NCBI RefSeq assembly: GCF_003026395.1
Contig: NZ_PYOO01000004.1
Span: 248,001-312,000 of the forward strand
DNA length: 64,000 nt
Reading direction: 5' to 3'
From: Photobacterium iliopiscarium
GTDB taxonomy: Bacteria; Pseudomonadota; Gammaproteobacteria; Enterobacterales; Vibrionaceae
Shown in pieces: positions 1-7,686 of the stretch (its first letter is position 1; every line of letters starts with the position of its first letter). The notes beneath the pieces are model-generated. The model was not told where the DNA came from. It saw only the letters and a list, made by a program, of their open reading frames with translations, and did no database searches. Made by a program: the position numbers and the translations under genes.

Positions 1-504
1 AGCCGGAATATCTTGCACTTCCATGGTGATTGAACTTGGTGATTCTAAAAACACCACTTTAGTATTGGGTTGCACTTTGTCCGCAATACTAGCGCCAATG
101 AGAGGATCATAATAAGTCGTGTCAACATTAAGCCCTTTCAATACCACATTACAGAAATCTTGAGTTGGTTCATAAGCCGCGCCAGTCATTAACAGGTGAT
201 CGCCCGCTTTCACAAATGCTAAAATTGAATTTGCTACCGCCGCCGCACCACAAGGATAAAGATAACATCCAGCACCACCTTCAATTTCAACCATCGCTTG
301 TTGTAATGAGAAATGGGTTAATGTGCCTCGACGACCATAAAACAATTCACCATTAGCACGATTGATCGTGGCTTGCTTTTTATCTGCGACAGAATCAAAT
401 ACTAATGAAGATGCTCGTTGAATAACACTATTTACAGCCCCTAAACCAAATTTCTTTGATCGCCCAGCTGTGATTAGTTGAGTATTTATTTTATGACTAG
501 ACAT
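1..504 (-). CDS. metC: Cystathionine beta-lyase MetC, N-terminal part (runs off the window)
   Basis: PLP-dependent enzyme that cleaves cystathionine to homocysteine, pyruvate and ammonia in methionine biosynthesis; cytoplasmic. The first 168 residues are present and the 3' part lies beyond position 1. Visible hallmarks of E. coli-type MetC are [11 protein letters not shown] near the start, [37 protein letters not shown], the cofactor-phosphate loop [14 protein letters not shown] and [12 protein letters not shown]. The ATG at 504 is preceded by a good ribosome-binding site (GGGAG). The gene is transcribed leftwards, divergent from the exported protein at 670. Nothing looks damaged. The PLP lysine lies outside the window, so activity cannot be judged from this part alone. 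Confidence 0.93.
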   Translation of the reverse strand, partial: MSSHKINTQLITAGRSKKFGLGAVNSVIQRASSLVFDSVADKKQATINRANGELFYGRRGTLTHFSLQQAMVEIEGGAGCYLYPCGAAAVANSILAFVKAGDHLLMTGAAYEPTQDFCNVVLKGLNVDTTYYDPLIGASIADKVQPNTKVVFLESPSSITMEVQDIPA

Positions 505-669
505 GTTACTCCCTCAATGTGCCGTCAGTATGTTATTGAATCTTCATTGTATAACACGAATAAGCATATCTAACTAGAAACGAAAAGTTATTAATTACTA
601 CTATTCGACCATCACAAGCTAACGCTAATAATGTATATTATTTACATTCTAGATTTAGGTAACAGACCA

Positions 670-1155
670 ATGAAAAAAATATATCTCGTAATACTGACCA
701 TAGCACTATTTTCTAGTCATGCTTTTGCCGACAGTAATATCTGGTTAAATAGCAATAACAAAAGTATTACACCCAATGCCATAATAAAAAATCATCAAAT
801 TTGGTTACCAACCAATCAAACCCAGACACCTAATTTTGTTATTTTTGACCAAATGGATCAGAATAAAATCACCCAAGCATTAACAAATAATCAGGGGGTT
901 ATTGTTATTAAAAACAATCAAATATGGGTTAATGAAATAAGCACTCAACCTCCATTTGCAATCTTGCGTAGTGGTAATCAAATTTGGTTACAGGATAACC
1001 ATGGCACCGTTGCTAATGCCATCATTAAACCCAATGGTACGTTATGGTTATCAACCAATAATAGTACAATTGCCAGTGCTTATATTGAAGGAAATAACCA
1101 ACATCAAGATGGCTTTATTATCGCAGCATTACTGTTATCCCAACAATTACAATGA
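670..1155 (+). CDS. Small exported protein built of NQIWL-type repeats, function unknown
   Basis: Not a family I recognise. An upstream in-frame ATG at 631 would add 13 residues, but the ATG at 670 starts a clean signal peptide (MKKIYLVILTIALFSSHAFA, cleavage before DSN) and has AGGT upstream, so I prefer it (161 residues). The mature part is almost entirely an imperfect repeat of about 20-25 residues with the core (N/G)xxIWLxxN...AII(K)xxN: NIWLNS, HQIWLPT, NQIWVNE, NQIWLQD and TLWLST head successive units. It is rich in Asn, Gln and Thr with no cysteine. This suggests a secreted or periplasmic beta-repeat protein. It stands alone between metC and the next small gene. Confidence 0.7.
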   Translation: MKKIYLVILTIALFSSHAFADSNIWLNSNNKSITPNAIIKNHQIWLPTNQTQTPNFVIFDQMDQNKITQALTNNQGVIVIKNNQIWVNEISTQPPFAILRSGNQIWLQDNHGTVANAIIKPNGTLWLSTNNSTIASAYIEGNNQHQDGFIIAALLLSQQLQ

Positions 1156-1288
1156 TGACAAGATAATAACCCATTGATTATTAATCACTATTATTTCAAC
1201 TTATCATTGCAACAATTAGGCTAGTGTAATTGATCGTTTTTCCTTAAAATATGCCATCGCAACATGTAACCACTCAAAGAGTACAACA

Positions 1289-1540
1289 ATGATTAATAAT
1301 GAACTAAGCGTTATCGATAGCCTTGAAGAACTAGAAGCCTTTTTACTTTCAGTTGAAAACGGTGGCCTTGGCTTACAAAGTGTCGAAGGTATCGGTATGG
1401 CAACTAACAACACTGATGGTCGTCACTTTGTTGCTGTTTTTAATAACCAACAACAGCTTATTTACGGACGCTGGGTGAGCGATGCTGTCTTTGAAAACGG
1501 CAAAGAATTAGTCAGCAAAGGCCCTCGCCGTACTCATTAA
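1289..1540 (+). CDS. Conserved-looking small protein, 83 aa, unknown function
   Basis: A short acidic ORF with a compact globular composition: an N-terminal helix (SVIDSLEELEAFLLSVENG) followed by a predicted beta part around HFVAVFNNQQQLIYGRWVSDAVFENG. No signal peptide, membrane segment or catalytic motif is visible. A Rho-independent terminator follows 30 bases after the stop, supporting a monocistronic gene. No family could be assigned. Confidence 0.6.
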   Translation: MINNELSVIDSLEELEAFLLSVENGGLGLQSVEGIGMATNNTDGRHFVAVFNNQQQLIYGRWVSDAVFENGKELVSKGPRRTH

Positions 1541-1568
1541 TTAATACAATTATCTCTCCATTATATAG

Positions 1569-1602
1569 AAAACGCCTCATTAATAATGATAGGCGTTTTT
1601 TT
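1569..1602 (+). terminator. Rho-independent terminator after the 83-aa gene
   Basis: Stem AAAACGCCT / AGGCGTTTT with a 13-base AT-rich loop, ending in a run of seven T (1596-1602). It lies directly downstream of the small gene ending at 1540. Confidence 0.85.
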
Positions 1603-1794
1603 CATCAATAAAAAAAACCGATAAACAATGGTTTGCTATTTTATAAGTTAATGATCTACTATCAGAGTTAAATATATAGATACATTTACCTTATAAATAT
1701 CGTTATCCATTTTAATATTAACCACCTTATTTATAATCCTACGGCAAGATAACGCCAACAACATAACTGACTAAAATTTTGAAGGACATTATCA

Positions 1795-2952
1795 ATGCCA
1801 TTATCTTCTTACAAACCATTATTACCTTTGGTGATTATGGGTAGTGCTCTCATCATTAGTGTTAACGTTAATGCTCAAGGTCTGCAATGCAATAACCCAG
1901 CCTCTGCAATAGAAAAAACGATCTGCGCTTCCTCGGCATTAACCAAAATGAATAACCGACTTGAGCAAGCGTATGCGCAATTAAAAAAAACACAGTCCCC
2001 TGTTGATCAAGTAGTAACAACAAATACGCAAAATCAGTGGCATGAACATATAAAAAAGCAATGCAACCAACAAAAATATATGCAAGGTTGTATTCAACTT
2101 AATATTCAACGTCAATTGTATGATATTAAGCATAATGCAACAGCGTTAGTCACTGTCAGTAAAAAATGGCAACGTTTAGATAGCACATTACGAAAATATG
2201 CAAACAACGTAAAAAATAACACTCAGCAATGCTCAGGTATTACCCGTCGTCCCCCTAAAAATGTGACTCAATTAATTCCAAGTCAATACGTTTACGCTAA
2301 ATCTTTAGTTAATGCCCAATGCAATACAGTAGTACGAACGTTTGTAGGATGTAGCTCTCTTAAAAACAACCGTTGTAATAACTGGCAACTCAAACTCGTA
2401 GCTTCTGATGCAAACAATCAACATCCTTATATTATTGGTACATTAGCCTCTACCAGTCGAACCGGTAATAGCAGTGCTATTTTTGTACCTTATAAATTTA
2501 GCCCTAATGGTAAAAATGTCATTTTAAAAGCTATGATGCAACCTGCTGGTGGTGGTAATATAAATTATGGTTATGATGTGATTATTCATAATGATAAACA
2601 ACAGCTTTCTGCAACGACACAACATTACTTAGCCCCATATAATGCCCATTTTTATGCCAACAATAGTCGCATTGCTTATTTAGAAAATTCCCCCTTATTA
2701 CCTAACTATCCACAACCCGGTGGCGGTTCTAATAACGGGAAATTAGTCATTAAAAATGTAAACACAGATGAAGTGTTAATGACGAAAGAACACACTGATA
2801 CCAGTTATGCGATTAAAAATATCAATACTGCAAGTCATACCATGACAATCACCACAACCCGACATAGTTTTGGTAGTCAGTGCCCAAGAACTGAAGATTC
2901 TCTTAGTTGTAGCACTCGCACTACAACCCAAGAAAAAATAACATTACCTTAG
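1795..2952 (+). CDS. Secreted LprI/DUF1311-like protein
   Basis: A 385-residue exported protein. An N-terminal signal peptide (roughly residues 1-27, ending NVNAQG) precedes a cysteine-rich segment at residues 31-110 with the LprI/DUF1311 pattern: C-x-(N)-P-x-S-x-x-E-x-x-I-C, then L-x-x-x-N-x-x-L-x-x-A-Y and a second cysteine pair (KQCNQQKYMQGC). Some LprI-domain proteins are periplasmic lysozyme inhibitors; whether this one is cannot be read from sequence. The remaining ~270 residues are unassigned, beta-rich and have paired cysteines and a PGGGSNNG loop. The ATG at 1795 has AAGGA about nine bases upstream. It stands alone, with a hairpin downstream. Confidence 0.65.
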   Translation: MPLSSYKPLLPLVIMGSALIISVNVNAQGLQCNNPASAIEKTICASSALTKMNNRLEQAYAQLKKTQSPVDQVVTTNTQNQWHEHIKKQCNQQKYMQGCIQLNIQRQLYDIKHNATALVTVSKKWQRLDSTLRKYANNVKNNTQQCSGITRRPPKNVTQLIPSQYVYAKSLVNAQCNTVVRTFVGCSSLKNNRCNNWQLKLVASDANNQHPYIIGTLASTSRTGNSSAIFVPYKFSPNGKNVILKAMMQPAGGGNINYGYDVIIHNDKQQLSATTQHYLAPYNAHFYANNSRIAYLENSPLLPNYPQPGGGSNNGKLVIKNVNTDEVLMTKEHTDTSYAIKNINTASHTMTITTTRHSFGSQCPRTEDSLSCSTRTTTQEKITLP

Positions 2953-3380
2953 TTTTTATTACATCTATTAATAATAAATAACCGCAGATCTAAATCAGAA
3001 ATGCGGTTAGTTTCAATATCACTGATATATCTCTTGCTCTTCATACTAACAACCAAGGTAAGTACAAACTTATCATAAACCAAGTTATTATCATTACTCG
3101 CAATTATCACATACTGAGAATTGAAAAATATATTTATAAAAAAATATAAAAAGTTTAAATAAATATTTAATTAATATGATAACTCATTCAAAAAATCAAA
3201 TAATTAATGCTGAATTATTAATTACAAAAATATTCCAAATAGGCATTTATCCGTTTGAATGTTACTTTTATTCTATGTCCTATTTTTAATACAAAAGCAT
3301 ATTTTATCTATTATTTTATTTAAAAAAAGTAGAACCATATTGTAGAATACACCAATGTTCTGCTAACTAATCAATTTCAA
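2953..3380. other. AT-rich intergenic stretch with one hairpin
   Basis: No gene is visible in this 428-base gap. A perfect 8-bp inverted repeat (TAACCGCA 2979-2986 / TGCGGTTA 3002-3009) just after the LprI-like gene probably terminates it, although the T-run after it is weak. The rest, especially 3120-3340, is extremely AT-rich with A- and T-tracts and is likely the promoter region of the XRE-EAL operon. Confidence 0.55.
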
Positions 3381-3686
3381 ATGAATATAATAATACTTAG
3401 GCTTAGATATTCATTAAAGCTATCGCAAAACGATATGGCCTTTGCCCTAGGTATATCAAGAAGTACTTTAGTTAGAATAGAACGAGGTGAGATATTACCT
3501 AAAGCAGATATCATTAAAAAATTATCTATTTTATCAGGAAAGGAAATTAGTTATTTTTATCACTCTGAAGATAAACATATAAAGAAAATACAAAACATCA
3601 TCACTGAGCACAACGTTAGTAATGATATTTTATCTTTATTAATCAAACAAATAGAAGAAGAAGATATAATTAGCGGTAAATTATGA
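3381..3686 (+). CDS. XRE-family HTH regulator, first of a pair
   Basis: A 101-residue protein with a classic Cro/C1-type helix-turn-helix at about residues 5-60 (LKLSQNDMAFALGISRSTLV, then RIERGE). A C-terminal helical tail ends in acidic residues and may dimerise. The ATG at 3381 has no convincing ribosome-binding site, so the message may be leaderless or start elsewhere. The stop overlaps the start of a 58-codon ORF (ATGA), and a second XRE gene and an EAL gene follow on the same strand, indicating one operon. A similar fold and size to the 3865 gene suggests an old duplication. Confidence 0.8.
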   Translation: MNIIILRLRYSLKLSQNDMAFALGISRSTLVRIERGEILPKADIIKKLSILSGKEISYFYHSEDKHIKKIQNIITEHNVSNDILSLLIKQIEEEDIISGKL

Positions 3687-3859
3687 TAGAAAAACATTAT
3701 GACAAAAGCTTAGTTTCCGTAAAAATAATGCGAAACTTTATACAACAAAAAATATTAAATGATGATTTATCAGATATAGAACAACTTCTAAATCTATACT
3801 ATTTAAAAGTTAAAGAATTATCAATAATAATTACTTTAAATAATGGAGATAATCTCTAA
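3683..3859 (+). CDS. Overlapping 58-aa ORF between two XRE genes
   Basis: The ATG at 3683 overlaps the stop of the preceding XRE gene (ATGA), the usual arrangement for translational coupling. The frame stays open for 58 codons to a TAA at 3857-3859, six bases before the next XRE start. The product begins MIEKHYDKSLVSVKIM and is mostly helical with no known motif. The junction architecture, not homology, is the main support. Confidence 0.55.
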   Translation: MIEKHYDKSLVSVKIMRNFIQQKILNDDLSDIEQLLNLYYLKVKELSIIITLNNGDNL

Positions 3860-3864
3860 TTTTT

Positions 3865-4176
3865 ATGCATAACAACATAAAAACAGCTCGAATAGAATCA
3901 AAAATATCACAATTAGAAATGTCCGATTTATTGAAAATATCAAGACAATCCTATATTGATATTGAAAATGGAACACGAATACCACGTTCTGATGTGCTAT
4001 TTAACATTTCTTTGATAACTAAAAAAAATATTACTTTTTTCTATAATGACTATTACTCAAGCAAATTAGATAACCTTACTTTTTTATTCCAAGGGAAAAC
4101 AGAAATAGAAAAAAATCATTATATTAAACTGCTAGAGTTATTAATAGAAAAACACCTAAATAATCATTTGTCTTAA
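3865..4176 (+). CDS. XRE-family HTH regulator, second of a pair
   Basis: A 103-residue Cro/C1-type protein: helix-turn-helix at about residues 4-60 with ISQLEMSDLLKISRQSYIDI followed by ENGTRIPRSD. The layout matches the upstream XRE gene, including an aromatic-rich segment after the HTH (ITFFYNDYY versus ISYFYHSED) and a helical C-terminus. It lies six bases after the 58-aa ORF and ten bases before the EAL gene, so it is probably co-transcribed. A pair of non-identical XRE proteins suggests a heteromeric or mutually controlling switch. Confidence 0.8.
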   Translation: MHNNIKTARIESKISQLEMSDLLKISRQSYIDIENGTRIPRSDVLFNISLITKKNITFFYNDYYSSKLDNLTFLFQGKTEIEKNHYIKLLELLIEKHLNNHLS

Positions 4177-4185
4177 TGGTCGAAT

Positions 4186-4929
4186 ATGAACAGTATTGCA
4201 ATCAAAAAAACACAAATAACTGATGCGATTTCAACAGGAAAAATACAACCTTTTGTTCAACCAATAGTCAATATAAACAAAAAGTTAGTCGGATATGAGG
4301 TTCTTGCTCGATGGATTGTCTCTGAACATAAGATCCGATTACCTTTACATTTTATCCCCATAATAAAAGATGACCAACAGCTCTCTGAACGTTTAACAAT
4401 AAGTTTATTACAACAATTAATTAAACATTTCACATTATATAAAAATAATAATTTATTCGTATCGATTAATATATACAGTCATAGTTTAACGAGCTCGGTT
4501 ATCCATTTATTGACTCAATTAAACATATTTGTAAATGTTGTTATTGAAATATTAGAAAATGATGATATAAGTAATATTAATAATTTTAAAATAATATTAC
4601 ATTATTTGAAAATTAAAGGTATAAAAATAGCACTTGATGACTTTGGTTGTGGTAATAATATTAATGATCGATTATTTGACTACCCTTTCGATTACGTAAA
4701 AATAGATAAATTATTTGTTCAAGACATCGATCATGATTTAGAAAAACTAAAATCATTACAATCAATGATAAAGCTAATACATTACTTTAATCTACCTATC
4801 ATCGCTGAAGGTGTAGAAAACGAACGTGTTTTTAGAAAATTGACAACATTAGATATAGAAATGTATCAAGGATATCTATTCTCTAAACCTGTCGCCTTAA
4901 AAGATAAACTATACCAACCCTCTTTCTAA
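4186..4929 (+). CDS. EAL-domain cyclic-di-GMP phosphodiesterase (stand-alone)
   Basis: A 247-residue protein that is a single EAL domain with no sensor or membrane segment, so cytoplasmic. EAL enzymes linearise c-di-GMP to pGpG. The active-site set looks complete: E38 in YEVLARW (EVL in place of EAL), N in SINIYS, E in VIEILEN, the DD pair in ALDDFGCG, K in YVKID, E in AEGVEN and Q in YQGYLFSKP. It is therefore probably active. It ends an operon with two XRE regulators, so its expression is likely switched by them. A target elsewhere in the window could be the c-di-GMP-responsive nfr operon, but that link is inference. Confidence 0.88.
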   Translation: MNSIAIKKTQITDAISTGKIQPFVQPIVNINKKLVGYEVLARWIVSEHKIRLPLHFIPIIKDDQQLSERLTISLLQQLIKHFTLYKNNNLFVSINIYSHSLTSSVIHLLTQLNIFVNVVIEILENDDISNINNFKIILHYLKIKGIKIALDDFGCGNNINDRLFDYPFDYVKIDKLFVQDIDHDLEKLKSLQSMIKLIHYFNLPIIAEGVENERVFRKLTTLDIEMYQGYLFSKPVALKDKLYQPSF

Positions 4930-5244
4930 TAAGTGATAATTTCGAAAACAGATAACATTTCATCAATTACGGTGCTTTAATTTACTTAAACATAATCATT
5001 AACGATAAAGCACCACAAACCTTATGTAAAATGTAGCACATAAAAAAATCCCTCAATAGCATACTCTGACATCTTTATATTGCTCCACTTTAATAACAAC
5101 CACCGATATCAATTATTGATTATGCATAATGTATAAATAAAACTTTTATCTATCACAATAAAAACTGAGAATTGTAGTTTATTTGCTCAACTTGGTTTAT
5201 AAATCGATTCCAGTGATGGCAATGTCATTTATTTTTTCAATAAC
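4930..5244. other. Intergenic region with a spaced inverted repeat
   Basis: No gene seen. A perfect 9-bp inverted repeat, GGTGCTTTA (4971-4979) / TAAAGCACC (5006-5014), lies after the EAL gene. There is no T-run, so it may be a weak terminator or a protein-binding site. The remainder is AT-rich DNA leading into the eptA promoter. Confidence 0.45.
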
Positions 5245-5277
5245 CTTAAGTAAGTCTTAAGTTACACAATCGATAAT
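5245..5277 (+). promoter_or_regulatory. PmrA box and -10 element of the eptA-pmrAB operon
   Basis: CTTAAG-TAAGT-CTTAAG at 5245-5261 is an exact direct repeat with 5-base spacing, matching the established PmrA-binding consensus (YTTAAK-N5-YTTAAK). A GATAAT -10 hexamer at 5272-5277 lies ten bases further on, so the box covers the -35 position as expected for activation by an OmpR-family regulator. The eptA start codon is at 5310. This points to autoactivation by the PmrA encoded downstream. Confidence 0.85.
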
Positions 5278-5309
5278 AGCGACATTCCTTTGCTGATAAA
5301 GAGTAAACA

Positions 5310-6926
5310 ATGCGCAATATTTTCCACTTAAAAATGACGAGTTTCATTGTCTGGCTATCCCTTTATTTTGCCTTATTATTTAATTTTCCAACGTTAGCGA
5401 AAATATTTTCGCTTAGTCATAACGTCGCTAATCCAATTTTCCCCTATACTGCACCCATTGTTTTAATCGCTGCTTTTATTATTATTTTTAGTTGTTTATG
5501 TTGGCCTTATATCTTCAAAACCATCATGATTTTCTTAACGATAACATCATCAATGGCTTTGTTTGCTGAAGTGAATTACCACACTTTATTTGATAATGCC
5601 ATTATTGAAAGTATCTTCCAAACACGCTCAGATGAAGCATGGTCGTATGTTAATTTACACTCTATAACCTATATCGTTGTATTTGGTTTACTACCCAGTA
5701 TTTGGATCGCTTGTGTAAAAATAACCAAGCGTAAAACCTTTTTAAAAGAAATCATTGCTCGAATTATTCTTATTGGCATAGCAATGACAGCATTGCTTAT
5801 TATCGCACTCACTAACTATAAAAGTTATGCCGCAGTGGGTCGTAATAACCATTATTTAAATAGAATGATCATTCCAGGCCATGTTTACGCTGGTGGAAAA
5901 TACTTATACAAAGAGTTTATTTACAAGCCTCTACCCTACAAAAAACAAGGCTTAGATGCAAAACTACTGCCAACTGAAAATCATAAACCAACGTTATTTG
6001 TTATGGTATTAGGTGAAACTGCACGTACTTATGACTACGCTTACAACGGCTATAAACGAGATACTAACCCTTACACTAAAAACGAAGGCATTATTTCATT
6101 TAAAAATGTTGAATCTTGCGGCACTTATACAGCACTATCTGTTCCTTGCATGTTCTCTAATTTAACTCGCGCTCACTACAATCAAGATCGCGCTTACAGC
6201 CAAGATAATGCCGTTGATATTATCCATCGTGCTGGCGCTGAAGTATTATGGATTGATAATGATGGTGGCTCAAAAGGCGTTGCCGCTAGAGTACCGTATG
6301 TAACAACTGACACGTCACAACACAATCAATACTGTGATGGAACAAGTTGTTACGATGGCGTAATGCTAAAGAAAGCTGCTGATTTTATTAATAAAGATGA
6401 TAAGAACAAATTATTAGTCTTACACTTAATTGGTAGCCATGGTCCAACGTATTTCCAACGTTATCCAAAACAGTTTGATCAATTCAAACCGTCTTGTAAC
6501 CGTAGTGATATTGAAAACTGTACTGACCAAGAAATTAAAAACGTTTATGACAATACTATTCTCTACACCGACTATGTCGATGAGCAAGTGATTAAGTTAT
6601 TGAAGAAAAACGAAGGGAAATACAATGTAGCAATGCTATATATGTCAGACCATGGTGAATCTCTGGGTGAAAATGGTTTTTATCTACATGGCGCACCTTT
6701 TCCAATCGCACCGAAAGAACAAAAACATGTGCCATGGTTACTGTGGATACCAACCCAATATGCTCAACAAAAAGGCATTAACCTGAGTTGCCTAAGAAGC
6801 AAAGAAGACATTGGCCACTTATCACACGATAATTTGTTCCATAGTTTATTAGGGCTTTATGGCGTTAAGTCTAAGGTGATCAATCCTGCACTTGATATTA
6901 GCACAAGCTGTCGAGTTCCATCTTAA
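5310..6926 (+). CDS. eptA: Lipid A phosphoethanolamine transferase EptA
   Basis: Transfers phosphoethanolamine from phosphatidylethanolamine to lipid A on the periplasmic face of the inner membrane, lowering surface charge and causing polymyxin resistance in characterised relatives. At 538 residues it has the normal family length. Five N-terminal membrane segments (about 10-30, 45-65, 68-88, 118-138, 148-168) precede a periplasmic alkaline-phosphatase-fold domain. The nucleophile Thr274 lies in CGTYTALSVPCM; metal ligands are E236 in LGETART and the MSDHGES block; several cysteines are placed for the usual disulfides. It is the first gene of a pmrCAB-like operon controlled by the PmrA box upstream. 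It is chromosomal in context, with no sign of recent mobility like that of plasmid mcr genes. Confidence 0.93.
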   Translation: MRNIFHLKMTSFIVWLSLYFALLFNFPTLAKIFSLSHNVANPIFPYTAPIVLIAAFIIIFSCLCWPYIFKTIMIFLTITSSMALFAEVNYHTLFDNAIIESIFQTRSDEAWSYVNLHSITYIVVFGLLPSIWIACVKITKRKTFLKEIIARIILIGIAMTALLIIALTNYKSYAAVGRNNHYLNRMIIPGHVYAGGKYLYKEFIYKPLPYKKQGLDAKLLPTENHKPTLFVMVLGETARTYDYAYNGYKRDTNPYTKNEGIISFKNVESCGTYTALSVPCMFSNLTRAHYNQDRAYSQDNAVDIIHRAGAEVLWIDNDGGSKGVAARVPYVTTDTSQHNQYCDGTSCYDGVMLKKAADFINKDDKNKLLVLHLIGSHGPTYFQRYPKQFDQFKPSCNRSDIENCTDQEIKNVYDNTILYTDYVDEQVIKLLKKNEGKYNVAMLYMSDHGESLGENGFYLHGAPFPIAPKEQKHVPWLLWIPTQYAQQKGINLSCLRSKEDIGHLSHDNLFHSLLGLYGVKSKVINPALDISTSCRVPS

Positions 6927-6950
6927 ACGACTAAGATAACATTATAATTT

Positions 6951-6985
6951 AATGTATACTTATACATATTGTATAAGTATACATT
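6951..6985. repeat. Perfect 14-bp inverted repeat between eptA and pmrA
   Basis: AATGTATACTTATA (6951-6964) and TATAAGTATACATT (6972-6985) are exact reverse complements with a 7-base loop, all within the 76-base eptA-pmrA gap. With only A/T-rich pairs and no T-tract it is a poor terminator. A regulator-binding palindrome or an mRNA processing hairpin that sets the eptA:pmrAB ratio is more likely. Confidence 0.85.
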
Positions 6986-7002
6986 TTCAATTTGAGTTTA
7001 TA

Positions 7003-7680
7003 ATGAAGTTATTAATCATCGAAGATTCCTCTGCATTACGCCGTAGTTTAGTGGTTGGGTTCAATAATTTAGGCATAACAACGGATGAGGCAAGTAACGG
7101 TACGGATGGACTCAGCTTAGCGCTTAATAACCCTTACGATATTATTATTTTAGATCTTATGCTGCCGGGCATAAATGGTATGGAAATACTCAAACAATTA
7201 AGACAATCAGCAATTCAAACACGAATTCTTATTTTATCAGCCAACAGCCAACATCAAGATCGCATTAATGGATTGCTCCAAGGTGCAGACGACTATCTTA
7301 CCAAGCCGTTTTCGTTTGATGAACTACACGCTAGAGTCATTGCTATTGCCCGTCGTGGTATTATTAATAATTTCACTAACACCATCAATATTAATGGTTT
7401 TATTTTAGATTCAAACACCATGAGTTTGCGTTATAAAATGATCGATATTGAGCTCACACCTAATGAATTCAAAATCATTGAATACCTTTTTAATCATAAA
7501 AATCAAGTTCTTAGTGCAACAATGATCAGTGATAATATTGCCAATAATTTTGATTATATGTCCAAAAATACCATTGAAGCGCATATTTCCACTATACGTA
7601 AAAAAATAAAATCAAATATGATTAATGCGCCCTTTCCAATTAAAAACAAACGCGGTTTTGGCTATTATATTGAGGGGTAA
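7003..7680 (+). CDS. pmrA: OmpR/PmrA-family response regulator
   Basis: A 225-residue DNA-binding response regulator. The receiver domain (about 1-118) has acidic residues E7/D8, phospho-acceptor D51 in IIILDLMLPG and the conserved Lys in TKPF; a winged-helix C-terminal domain (about 128-222) ends KNKRGFGYYIEG. An upstream in-frame ATG at 6952 lies inside the inverted repeat and would add an unlikely hydrophobic tail, so the ATG at 7003, with GAG upstream, is preferred. The gene follows eptA and is seven bases before the kinase gene. The PmrA box ahead of eptA supports its identity as PmrA. Confidence 0.88.
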   Translation: MKLLIIEDSSALRRSLVVGFNNLGITTDEASNGTDGLSLALNNPYDIIILDLMLPGINGMEILKQLRQSAIQTRILILSANSQHQDRINGLLQGADDYLTKPFSFDELHARVIAIARRGIINNFTNTININGFILDSNTMSLRYKMIDIELTPNEFKIIEYLFNHKNQVLSATMISDNIANNFDYMSKNTIEAHISTIRKKIKSNMINAPFPIKNKRGFGYYIEG

Positions 7681-7686
7681 CTAATA

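Noticed and set aside
956..1177. Overlapping 73-aa ORF in another frame of the exported repeat protein
   Set aside because: No ribosome-binding site and composition typical of an out-of-frame shadow.
5310..6926. A mobile mcr-type colistin-resistance gene
   Set aside because: The gene is embedded in a pmrCAB-like operon with a PmrA box, has neighbouring-type base composition and no insertion sequence nearby. It fits an intrinsic eptA.
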